64,000 bases of DNA from Symsagittifera roscoffensis (lineage: Eukaryota; Xenacoelomorpha; Acoela; Convolutidae). The position numbers and the translations under genes are program-made. The stretch lies in contig NC_087069.1 in the NCBI RefSeq assembly GCF_963678635.1, forward strand, positions 21,490,660-21,554,659, written 5' to 3'. Under the pieces are notes generated by a model. That model was not told where the DNA came from and ran no database searches. It worked only from the letters and a program-made list of their open reading frames with translations. Of this stretch, positions 50,070-59,566 are shown one piece after another; position 1 is the first letter of the stretch; each line of letters begins with the position of its first letter.

Positions 50070-51874
50070 GCCGACAACTTGGATCCCTACACCGCTCAAA
50101 TTCCCACCCAACCAATCTCAACACTCCAATTACAATAATTCCACTTTTTGCTTTCCCACCACCCGATTTCCCAACCAATAATATAACATCAGGCATGAAT
50201 TCAGACACTAAATCACACATCTCAGTTTTATACTCCATCTCACAACTCAATAACCCAGATATTGGAACCCCTGACGAATTTGCCGACTCTGGACCATCTC
50301 CATCCAATAATTTTCAAACCAATCCCTCAGTTTTTTCGAAACCCCCTTTTCAACCAATCCCACCAAATAACCCACTCCCATCCATTTCTACACCCTCCTA
50401 TGCTTCACAAGTTACCCCAACCTACTCTTCACTTCATTCAGACCGATCATCCAATTCTCCAGACACCCCCCAAATCTCCCAAGAACTAGATAATTTTATC
50501 ACCTTACAACAACAACCCTTCCACCTTGACACGTCAATAATAAACCAGATTTCATCAACCATAGAATCATCAAACCCACCTACCCCTACACCCTCATCAG
50601 CTTATACCGCATCATTAGCACCATCATCCACATCCACCGAATCATCAGTTAGCACTAATAGAGCTTACCGCACTTTCAAAAGAAAATTCCCAAACCACCC
50701 ATTTCCAACAAAACCAGGAACAGCCCGTGAATATATTAATCATCCGAATCACACTAACACGAAAGAGTTTTTAGCAATCACCTTACCTTCATTTCCACAA
50801 TATACCTCGAACACCCCTACCGATACTAACGATACACGTAGCTTTGTAGACGAACAAGTTTTAATGCCTACACTTCATTGGACATCATATTATCATTTTA
50901 CTAACCCCCTTTGCCTACCTTTATCTAATACTCACATCGATATAGAAAGAAATCAAGATATGCTATATCGACTCACTACACCACTAACACATAGACAATT
51001 TACTTATATAGGATATAAAAAATCACTAAAAACATACACTGCACCCCGAGCTAACGAATATACGCTAGAATATTACGATCACAACATCATCCGAACTAAC
51101 CAAGACCACTTTTTAGATGATGATCGCTTTGCTAACCCACAAATCACAGAAAAATTTTTCATCAAAACACCATATGCTTTTACACTCAATATATTTGATC
51201 GCAAATTCGACCACATCATTTCTGAAGCACTAACCGACACACAAGCTTAAGAAAGTTTTAAAGAAAGATTTCAATTATTTTCACTAACCTTTCATTTCCT
51301 TGCACCACATGAACGAGATTTGCACTGCTCACACGACATTATGTTACGCACTAAACAAACCCACACATATACATATTACCGCTTTATACAAAATCACTTT
51401 GACCTACACACTCCATCAAGACAACCACATCATCGTTTTCAATTTATTAACTCTAAATACACATCACCATTTTTTCTTAACTTCACATATTGCATCAAAG
51501 GTACTAACCTTCACGGTATTCTTCGCAATTATGATCCCATCACCCAAATGTATATTTTTTGTCCCATCACAAAGACCTTCAACGCAGAAGAATCCCGACC
51601 CTTCCTTATCCCACACGAATTTGTTCAACCTATAGAAATCCCCATTTTAGAATTCATCCACAACACTAAATTCAATCACAAATTATATAATCTAATCCAA
51701 AACACACCTTATGAGTTTGCAGTTGGCACTGAAGAACTAACCACCATTAAAGCACTTCAATTGCTTTGGCCACTGCTTCAAACTAAAAATATCATCCGCA
51801 TCTTAGCTAAATTACTAACAACTTCAGATCTCATCCACGACATCTTCCCCCACGGTTTCTTCCCCGACGACTAA
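50066..51874 (+). pseudogene. ORF4: 602-codon protein downstream of env, one stop, element 2
   Basis: Same protein as in element 1, interrupted by TAA at 51248-51250 where element 1 has TAC. It reads through the element 1 stop position (CAA instead of TAA). C-terminus FPHGFFPDD. The Pro/Ser/Thr-rich first third and globular remainder could be a structural or regulatory protein. No signal peptide or clear membrane helix, and no recognised family. Confidence 0.6.
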
Positions 51875-52600
51875 CAGGTAAGTATGAATTATACATATTA
51901 TTAACTAATTAAAATAAAAATTAGAAACTAACCATTCTTTATCCAAGTCTTGTTTAGAATTTTAGCCTTCATCCAACGATCATCTGAAAAATTCACAAAC
52001 GAAAAATAAAAAAATAGAAAACTTCTTCAAAACTGTTTAAAACTCTATTATTTTTTTGCACCAACAATTTAATAAATATAATACCAAAGCAGTATTCCAG
52101 ACCCTTCATTATCCCACCCGAATTTGTTCAACCTATAGAAATCCCCATATTAGAATTCATCCACAACACTAAATATAACCACAAATTATATAATCTCATC
52201 CAAAACTCACCTTATGATTTTGCAGTTGGCACTGAAGAACTAAAAACCATTAAAGCACTTCAATTGCTTTGGCCACTGCTTCAAACTAAAAACATCATTC
52301 GCATACTAGCAAAGTTACTAACAAATTCCGAGATAATCCACGACATCTTCCCCCACGGTTTATTTCCCGACGACTAACAGTTAAGTATAATTTATACATA
52401 TTCTTAACTAATAAATTTAAAATAAAACACTAACCATTCTTTACCCATGTTTTATTTAGATTTTTAGTCTTCATCTCACGATCATCTGCAAAATACACAA
52501 AAGAAAAATAAAAAATAGAAAACTTCTTCAAATTGTTTAAAATTCTATTAATATTTTGCACAAACTAATTTAAATAAAATTCATACCAATGTAGTAAATT
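51596..52600. repeat. 503-bp tandem duplication over ORF4 3' end, element 2
   Basis: Two units with a 503-bp period (for example TTTGTTCAACCTATAG at 51620 and 52123). The units have diverged noticeably. The second unit matches element 1 better than the first does, so element 1 probably lost one unit by recombination between them. Confidence 0.85.
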
Positions 52601-53747
52601 AATTTATAAATTGTTTCCCCATAAGCAGTAAATCTAATAATGATGAAAATTTGTAACTTAATTTTTCCCAAAACTAGCAGTAAAATTAAGATTCTATGTA
52701 GTAAATTAATAAAACACAAATGCAGTACTGACCTTTTGATATTTTCATTCACTCGCACAAGAATTCTATCCAAACTCGCACAGCTCGCCCACAAAGAATT
52801 GTTTAAAATAATGAATTTCAGTTTCAAGTTTTCACACTCAACAACTCTAACACACGATAACAAGTTTCAAACTTTCCTTTAACCCGGTTGGAAAGAAATT
52901 ATATACTAAACAAAACTAACCAACGCAGCTTACTAAACACCACAACACATAGAATAACAGCATGACTAAGAAAAGGAAACCAACGGTACCCAAACCGGAT
53001 AAACCCAGTTTAAAACTGGATAATTTATTCTTTTGAAGACTATTATAAAGTCTAAGAAAGAAATAATAAAACACATCCACGCTTTGTGACCACACTTCTA
53101 TTTTTAATAAGAGGTACTCAAGGGTGAGTAACTCTTCAAAATAACCGAACTAAAACAAAAAGCTTTTGTGAAAAGAACTAACCAAAATCATAACAAAAAC
53201 ACCGAACTAATAAAAATTTTATAAAATGTAAATTACACTTTGCAGTATATAGATCAACAAACAACACCAAAGACGAACATCCAAAGACAAAATGACCCCA
53301 CTACACTCGAAAAAGAATGGCCAACCACAATCAATATGCCGCCCACAATCACAACTCAAAGGATTTAGAGTACGACTTAACTTCGCAGAAAAGGACTTCA
53401 TTGAACTAGACCAATGACCACCTCGATGTTCAAGTATACGTACAGATCCGAGTAACCAGGCATCCCCTCCACGCACAACCTCCACGCCATTCCCAGACAA
53501 GGTCAAACACAAAAGAAGTTCTCTACATGAAACGGAAAAACCTGTCATAGCCAACCATTCTGAAATCAGATTTGAGTTTGTTGCGAAAACCCAGTCGTTG
53601 TCTTGAGAAGACACAACGATTGAACCTGGAACTTCTCTAACAAGAGAACCCAGAAGAATTATGATGTTCGCCAAATACCAACGTCCATCATCCATCCTTT
53701 GAATTACAGAAAAACTATTCTAAAAAACTCTGTAAAACCCGGATGGG
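52601..53747 (+). other. 3' region, element 2
   Basis: Counterpart of the last 1.1 kb before the element 1 3' LTR. It contains the antisense open frame at 53219-53695 and no trusted plus-strand gene. Confidence 0.5.
53219..53695 (-). CDS. Antisense 158-aa open frame in the 3' region, element 2
   Basis: Same frame as 27202-27678, with Ser/Gly to Cys/Gly-type changes only. It may be fortuitous. Confidence 0.25.
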   Translation of the reverse strand: MDDGRWYLANIIILLGSLVREVPGSIVVSSQDNDWVFATNSNLISEWLAMTGFSVSCRELLLCLTLSGNGVEVVRGGDAWLLGSVRILEHRGGHWSSSMKSFSAKLSRTLNPLSCDCGRHIDCGWPFFFECSGVILSLDVRLWCCLLIYILQSVIYIL

Positions 53748-54157
53748 TGGAACCTGATCTAAACTACATTTTATGATTGGATAAATTAGATATTTTACCA
53801 CTGTAAAGTATTTAATATTAACCAATCATGATCCATCTAACTAACAACCCACTTATTTGTAAGTGCTGAAATTACTTGTAATTTCAGCACCAGAGAGATT
53901 TGAATTTAACTTAGAAATTAGTTGTCTCTCCAAGAGAACTTCAGCAGCCGCAATAAACCAGTATACCCTAGATCTATTGAGCCTAGCAGAGACTAGTTAA
54001 ACAACCTGAGACTAGATAGTATAAGAGTAAGATTAGGATCGGTATTAGACTAAGAAGTTGCACGAATCTATCCGGCCGAAAATAAGATAGCGTGACGAGC
54101 AGACGGTGTACCCTATCCGAAATTACTCTATGAGTTATACACTTCGGTCCTAACTCA
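53748..54157 (+). repeat. 3' LTR of element 2
   Basis: 410 bp, identical to the 3' LTR of element 1. It is followed by ATTG (54158-54161). Confidence 0.95.
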
Positions 54158-54936
54158 ATTGGCTTAATCTTGACAATGTTTCCACTCAAACATTTGTTGA
54201 AAAGCAGTAAAAAAACTCTCAAACCGCTCATTTTTGCGGGGTTTTGAGCGCAATTGTATGAAAAAACCACTCAAACCGCTCAAATCTTGCTTCAATTTAG
54301 ACAAAAATCTCGACTCGGCTATCTTTGCGATGGCAAACGGTGTATTCTGCGGGCGGAGTTTCAGGTCGGTTTTCTCTGATCTTTCTGTTTGTAGGGATTT
54401 GTTTCTTTGATTGATTTGATCTAGTTTAAAGGTCTGTTTCCGGGTTCCACAGTCATACAGACACTCGTTTGCCCTGCTCGTAATGATAGTTATGAACTAA
54501 GGGATCTGGCTAACTATTTCCCTCTGTTGCAAATGTTGGATTGCTACAAGGTACAAAACTGACAGATGCTTACCAGTTTCGACTTAGTTCTATAATGGGG
54601 GGTTGGAATCTCTTCACTAGATACCATAAGGGGAGTGGATAGTCAAAAACATGAAAATCATTATAAATCCGCTTTCAGGAAGGGAACATAATCGATTATT
54701 ATCTGCACAACTCCACCAATTGAAAATCCATAAAGAATTTAAACAATTGGAAGAACACCGGAAAGTTCAGTTAGCTGCCTATAGAATGGGTGTCTTCAAT
54801 GTACCTTGTACAATGGGTGTATGTAGGTAGAATACGAAAATAATTTATACACAGTTTTTTTGCGCAATTAAAGATACAATTAATCTTGCTCCTAACAACC
54901 TGCTCCTATAATATGGCAGTTAAAAAGTGTAGCAAC
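54158..54936 (-). other. Host intron right of element 2
   Basis: Contains the right edge of the duplication (about 54582). At 54805-54837 there is a degenerate copy of the 3' end of exon E (complement of CCTTGTACAATG followed later by GGTAGAATACGA), which carries its own GTACAT donor-like site. A 59-codon plus-strand frame (54651-54830), beginning MKIIINPLSGREHNRLLSAQ, overlaps it. Its origin is unknown. Confidence 0.45.
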
Positions 54937-55109
54937 CTTGTACAATGAGTAGAGGGAGGTAGAATACGAATAGGTTGAGTCGGAAGTAGTAGTCCCTGGT
55001 CTCCCTGTACATGGCCTTCTGTCTCTTGTACTTCTCATTCAGCTGCTCCAACAGAGTGAGGGGGTCCTTGATCTTGGAGGGGTCGGAGATGTCATCGCCC
55101 AGTTGGAAA
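54937..55109 (-). CDS. Host gene exon E: first helix of unit 1
   Basis: The 173-nt exon holds 1 nt, 57 codons and 1 nt. The acceptor is AAATTAG. The donor CAAG/GTTGCT is weak but keeps phase with exon G. It encodes an acidic start FQLGDDISDPSKIKDPLTLL, a charged helix with LNEKYKRQKAMYRETRD, and a membrane helix YYFRLNLFVFYLPLLIVQ. The boundary falls at the same point of the helix as in the paralogous stretch of exon A. Confidence 0.8.
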
Positions 55110-55135
55110 CTAATTTTAAAGAAATGCAAATAGTT

Positions 55136-55220
55136 TTCACATTTTCATTTTCGCATTATATTCGAACAAAATTCAATTTTTCACATTATATTCGAACAAA
55201 ATTCAATTTTTCACATTATA
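55136..55220. repeat. 30-bp tandem repeat, ~2.7 units
   Basis: Consecutive near-identical units containing CATTATATTCGAACAAAATT. The last one is degenerate (TATATTTTGAACG). Confidence 0.85.
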
Positions 55221-55268
55221 TTTTGAACGAAGAAGGAATTTTACAAATTACATGTGAAAAAGTATAAT

Positions 55269-55506
55269 TTTTGGGCACTTTTTGAAAAATTTTGACAAAA
55301 AAACGCGTTTTTTTTGGCGCGCGCTCCCCCTCAAAGTTAGTATATATTGGCGCCAAAGGCGCCTTTAGAAAAATTTTAGGGTCGGTCGGCCAAAAATGGA
55401 TTTCTGAAAAAGTATCAAAGGGGGGACCCTTTGGGTCGGCAGGGGGTCGAATCCCTGAAGGGGGGGGGGAGGCGTCCGCCCCCCGCCCCCCCTAAATCCG
55501 CCCCTG
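55269..55506 (-). mobile_element. Truncated hAT-type MITE
   Basis: Inverted relative of the MITE at 8215-8598. It keeps one end (complement of CAGGGGCGGATTTAGGGG, ending CCCCTG at 55506) and the GGCGCCAAAGGCGCC core, but stops mid-element at about 55269. No second terminal repeat and no target duplication are visible. Confidence 0.7.
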
Positions 55507-56660
55507 AAGAAAAGGATTAATTTAAAACGTAAATTTCTCAGTATACCCCCACCCCCACGGCTAGCAGTAAAAAAAGTTTGAAATATTTTAGATCAGGGCG
55601 GGTTTTAAACCTATCACCTCCCATCAGAAAGTTTTGTAGATTCACCCATAATTCAAATGGTTAACTTTTGATCAGGCGTTAAATTTTAACAATGCATTTT
55701 CATGTTAGATTTTTTCACAAAAAGAATTAAAAAGGGACTAAGTACGGCATCAACATGGTTCTTTAAATTCTTGTTACATTATTTATTTTTTTTTGAAAAA
55801 GTTATAATACTTACTGAGTATTGCGGACATTTTTCTGTGATTGCATTTTAAAACCCGGAACTGAATATTAAAAATAAAATTCTATAAAGAAATGCATAAG
55901 ATCTTGGAGATTCTGAAACTCTTATGAAAAAAGTGAAATAATGCAATAATTTTCAAGTAGCATCGAAGCAAAGATTTGTCCAGCCAGATTGATATCAAGC
56001 ACATCTTTCAAAAATATATGAACAAATGGCATTTTATAAGTACTCTAAGATGCAAAGAATTTTTTCCACGATTTGGTTCTTTTCCTAACTTTTTGAATAT
56101 ATAAGTTTAAGATGATAAAAAGTCTGATTTATGACTTTATACATTTTTTGAGCCATAATTTGAGCGTTAGTTTTCGAGCCACATTGTAAAGGCATATGGA
56201 GGAGCAAAGAAGTTCATCGGATAGTACAAAACGGCGGATGTTTTTCTCTTCCGAACTGGCTGGGGTCTGTGAGTCTTTTATCAAGAAACAAACTGGAAAG
56301 ATGCCTTTTTAATGCATAAAAGTTGAAAAGGAAAGAAACTCAAAAACTACTGCAAAAATGTCAAACAGACAATGAAATTTCTAGATCTATGACCCATAAC
56401 AATAGGAAAATTTTTGTATTCTAAACTTTTGCATCGCATTCATCTATACAAGACAAGAACTTAAAAAACAAAATTCCCGATATTTAAAATTAGTTATCAG
56501 AATAATTGCTAAGAGCCTTCTAACTGATCACAAAAAACAAGTGCACATCAAAAAATTGGAAAAAAATTCAACGTTCTTACTTTAGAGATTTGAGCCATCG
56601 TTTGTTTTATTCCATTATACAAAAAATAACAGTAGCAAAAAATGTCAAAAAAACACCTAC

Positions 56661-56703
56661 CTGCCAGCGGTCAAAGCAGTGCATTGGACTTTGAACTCAG
56701 TTG
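56661..56703 (-). CDS. Host gene exon F: 43-nt micro-exon
   Basis: The acceptor is CGAAAG and the donor is the strong GGCAG/GTAGGT. It holds 2 nt, 13 codons (TEFKVQCTALTAG) and 2 nt, and joins exon E in phase to form a Ser codon. It is short, so the call rests on splice sites, phase agreement and local GC content. It lies N-terminal to the acidic segment of exon E. Confidence 0.6.
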
Positions 56704-57804
56704 CTTTCGTGTTGTTAAAAATTAATATTCAGTTTTACTTCATTTCTTGTTTTATAATCGTATTACTTTTTTTAACTGCACCATAATGGTACGGTACCTA
56801 GATAATTTTTGATGGCGCAGTCAAGCAACTCAAACCTAAGCGGTCGTATTCCTTCTCTGTAGCCAAACCAACTGCTGGATATGGACCAGCACGCTACTCA
56901 ACAAGCAACTGCGACGATTCTTTTGGGTATTTTCGGTTAACCCACCCCCCCCCCCCCCCCCAAAAAAAAATGATGAAAAATGAAAATAAAAATTTTTATA
57001 GCAAAGTTGGGACACAGTTACTAGGAAATGCAATATATTTTTATGGGACTGGTTAAAAAGAAGCGTTTTTCAATTAATTTAGCCTCAAACTGGTTTTTTC
57101 TCAGTTTTTTTTTTTCATTTTTTGTCGCGGGTGGGGGTGGTTATAATGAAACGGACCCAGTCTTTCAACTTGGGACTGAAGACTCTCAGCCTACTCTAAG
57201 TCAATCTCCTGTAAAGACACTCTTTTTTTCACTCTCCAGTGAGCACGGACATCCAGTGAATAGAACGAGAAACCGCGTGGTCCCAGCGAGTTTACAAGAG
57301 AACGGATACTTTTGGTCTCTCTGAACAAATTGTCTCTAGCATCAATATTCGACTTGACGGTAAAACCACCAATACAGTGTCCCTAGCTCCTCCAAATTCC
57401 ACTTTCTCTATAGGGATTTTCTGATTCATAGAACCATTTTGGTGGCAGAAAAACATTCCCAGCGCCATCTTTGTTCAACTCTCACACTAAAACTCAACGC
57501 GCTGAAACTATAAAGGAGAAGTAATTCCGCATAATCAGACACAAACAACTGTATTTCAATGGAACGAAGACAATACCTTCGAGGAAATTTTTTTGATGGA
57601 AAATAGAGAGAAAATGCTTGAGAGTTGTAGCGACTAGTTTGAGAGTGATCATTCAAAAATTGAATTCTATATTGTCCGAGAAGTTTTCCATTTTTATGTG
57701 CTTTCAGGCAAGGTCGGATTTGTTTATCCGATTTTAACGAGGGGGTTGGGAACTGATGGATATTGATGAGAGATGGTCTAGAGATTTTTATATTAAGTTG
57801 TTAT
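56704..57804 (-). other. Host intron or 5' region left of element 3
   Basis: Contains a 17-base C run followed by nine A (56945-56970). There is GC-richer sequence at 57130-57660 in which I could not define an exon. Two open frames there (57028-57324 plus, 57426-57656 minus) lack support. Confidence 0.45.
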
Positions 57805-58214
57805 TGGAACCTGATCTAAACTACATTTTATGATTGGATAATTTAGATATTTTACCACTGTAAAGTATTTAATATTAACCAATCATGATCCATCTAACTA
57901 ACAACCCACTTATTTGTAAGTGCTGGAATTACTTGTAATTTCAGCACCAGAGAGATTTGAATTTAACTTAGAAATTAGTTGCCTCTCCAAGAGAACTTCA
58001 GCAGCCGCAATAAACCAGTATACCCTAGATCTATTGAGCCTAGCAGAGACTAGTTAAACAACCTGAGACTAGTAGATATAAGAGTAAGATTAGGATCGGT
58101 ATTAGACTAAGAAGTTGCACGAATCTATCCGGCCGAAAATAAGATAGCATGACGAGCAGACGGTGTACCCTATCCGAAATTACTCTATGAATTAACCACT
58201 TCGGTTATAACTCA
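57805..58214 (+). repeat. 5' LTR of element 3
   Basis: 410 bp, TGGAACC to AACTCA, with about a dozen differences from the element 1 LTR. One of them breaks a base pair of the 28-bp palindrome (57920-57947). The primer-site candidate TGGTGCGACC lies at 58217-58226. Confidence 0.92.
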
Positions 58215-58301
58215 TCTGGTGCGACCATAAGTCTCGAATAAGACCTTAATAGCTTAGAATTAACCAAATATAGATTAGAAATTAGACAAAACATTTTCAA
58301 A

Positions 58302-58511
58302 ATGTTATACGATGATAATTTAATCGAAATGTCTCTACGACTCAATAGATCAGAGCCGATATTCCGAACGATAACAGAACTACCCGGAATCGTAAGAAGA
58401 CCTCGAACAAGAGACAACATACGACAAAGTAGAAACTTACCATATAGTTTCATGATTGTACGGCAAAAGCCAACACAAACTTTTATATTCACAACCACTA
58501 CCCCTAAGTAA
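58302..58511 (+). CDS. Leader ORF (69 aa), element 3
   Basis: The first 63 codons correspond to the element 1 leader ORF. The C-terminus TTTTPK comes from the rearranged leader. Its substitutions relative to element 1 are mainly replacements, which argues against strong constraint. Confidence 0.3.
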   Translation: MLYDDNLIEMSLRLNRSEPIFRTITELPGIVRRPRTRDNIRQSRNLPYSFMIVRQKPTQTFIFTTTTPK

Positions 58512-59184
58512 GATTAAGTAAGTTAACACCTTAGCTTAAACTAGCCACGAGAAAGTAAAAATCATTCTTCGGAATCGATATACTTTACTCTCCAACCCTG
58601 GACAACAAGACCCAGGTTAAGTTAAACAAAAACTCGTAAAGACTAACAGTCTAGGAAATTAAAATCACTAATAACTTCTTGCATCCCTCATCCTAAACTT
58701 TATGTCATTCAAAAATTTAGGAAAAAAACAAACAATCGTTTTACACAATTGTGAAATAGATAACCAAAAATACTATCTTGTAATCACTAGACTTAGTGAT
58801 TTTAAAATAGTATCTAACGAACTACTCGCGTTCTAATTATACCTGAACCTTGTGGATCGATTTACTATTCTCCAACCCTTGAACACAATCACTACCCCTA
58901 AGTAAGATTAAGTAAGTTAACACCTTAGCTTATACTAGCCACGAGAAAGTAAAAAATCATTCTTCGGAATCGATATACTTTTCTCTCCAACCCTGAACAA
59001 ATAGACCCAGGTTAAGCTAACCAAAAAATCGTAAGGACTAACAATTTAAGAAAATAGAAATCATCTAACAACTTTTTGCATCCGTCATCCTAAACCTTAT
59101 GTCATTTAAAAATCTAGGAAATAAACAAACAACCGTTTTACACAACTGTGAAATAGATAACAAAAAATATGACCTTGTAATCAC
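58493..59184 (+). repeat. Imperfect 394-bp duplication in leader, element 3
   Basis: The leader plus the first part of ORF1 occurs twice with a 394-bp period (CCCCTAAGTAAGATTAAG at 58501 and 58895). The first copy includes an ORF1 start at 58702 that is cut off at about 58786. The two units differ far more than expected for a fresh tandem copy. The roughly 600-bp leader part present in element 1 before this region is missing. Confidence 0.8.
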
Positions 59185-59566
59185 ACCTCATACACAAACA
59201 GTTGGATATATTAGAACAAAACGACAAACACTAAAAAAGAAAATAATAACCAAACAAAGACAGATAACACGAAAAAGATTTTCCAAAAATAGAAACGCAT
59301 TTTCAGAATCAGAAGCCAACAATTTAGACGAACTTTATAAATTAAAAGAATCTGTAGATAAAAATTGCCCCATTCACGATCAATTATATTTTTCCGACTC
59401 AGAAACAACCTCAAATTCATCAAAAAGAGGAAAAAGAAGAAGAAAAAAGCAATATAAACACAAACCAGTACACTTGTATAATTGGAATCAACCAATTAGA
59501 CACATCGATAATTACCTATTAACAGTCATTAAACGAAAAAATGAGCCAAACACACACTCCAAGTGA
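59099..59566 (+). CDS. ORF1: 155-aa basic accessory protein, element 3
   Basis: Intact and the same length as in elements 1 and 2, with about ten residue differences. The basic cluster reads KRGKRRRKKQYK. Overlaps gag by 26 bases. An intact frame in an independent insertion is the best evidence that ORF1 is a gene. Confidence 0.7.
   Translation: MSFKNLGNKQTTVLHNCEIDNKKYDLVITPHTQTVGYIRTKRQTLKKKIITKQRQITRKRFSKNRNAFSESEANNLDELYKLKESVDKNCPIHDQLYFSDSETTSNSSKRGKRRRKKQYKHKPVHLYNWNQPIRHIDNYLLTVIKRKNEPNTHSK

Larger units (their letters stand above)
35370..54157 (+). mobile_element. LTR element 2: 18.8-kb copy of the same insertion
   Basis: Same ATTG flanks (35366-35369 and 54158-54161) and the same three LTR differences as element 1, so it is the duplicated counterpart of one integration. 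It keeps sequence lost from element 1 (the env anchor, 17 bp of RT, 503 bp near ORF4) but has its own stops and frameshifts. Intact-frame sections from both copies reveal the original coding plan. Confidence 0.9.
28565..54582. repeat. Segmental duplication, copy B
   Basis: About 26.0 kb, collinear with 3614-28564. It is longer because element 2 keeps a 616-bp env segment and a 503-bp tandem repeat that are absent from element 1. The right edge is at CAGTTTCGA near 54582, after which unique sequence begins. Confidence 0.9.
55110..56660 (-). other. Host intron with truncated hAT MITE and short repeats
   Basis: About 2.7 copies of a 30-bp repeat (TCACATTATATTCGAACAAA core) lie at 55136-55220. 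A truncated, inverted relative of the hAT MITE follows at 55269-55506. The rest is AT-rich with no gene. Confidence 0.6.
89..56703 (-). other. Span of multi-exon host gene for a multi-pass membrane protein
   Basis: Exons were found by pairing open frame with AG acceptors and GT donors on the minus strand. In transcription order they are F (56703-56661), E (55109-54937), G, D, C, H (1904-1778), I (1294-1115) and A (298-89). Exons G, D and C occur twice because of the 25-kb duplication. Every junction in the order F-E-G-D-C-H-I-A keeps phase. The encoded stretch has two tandem units, each with a pair of hydrophobic helices: unit 1 in E plus G, followed by soluble D and C, and unit 2 in A. H and I form a low-complexity linker. 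The layout resembles two-TM SLATT-like proteins, but I do not recognise the family with certainty. Neither the start nor the stop codon is in the window. Confidence 0.8.
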
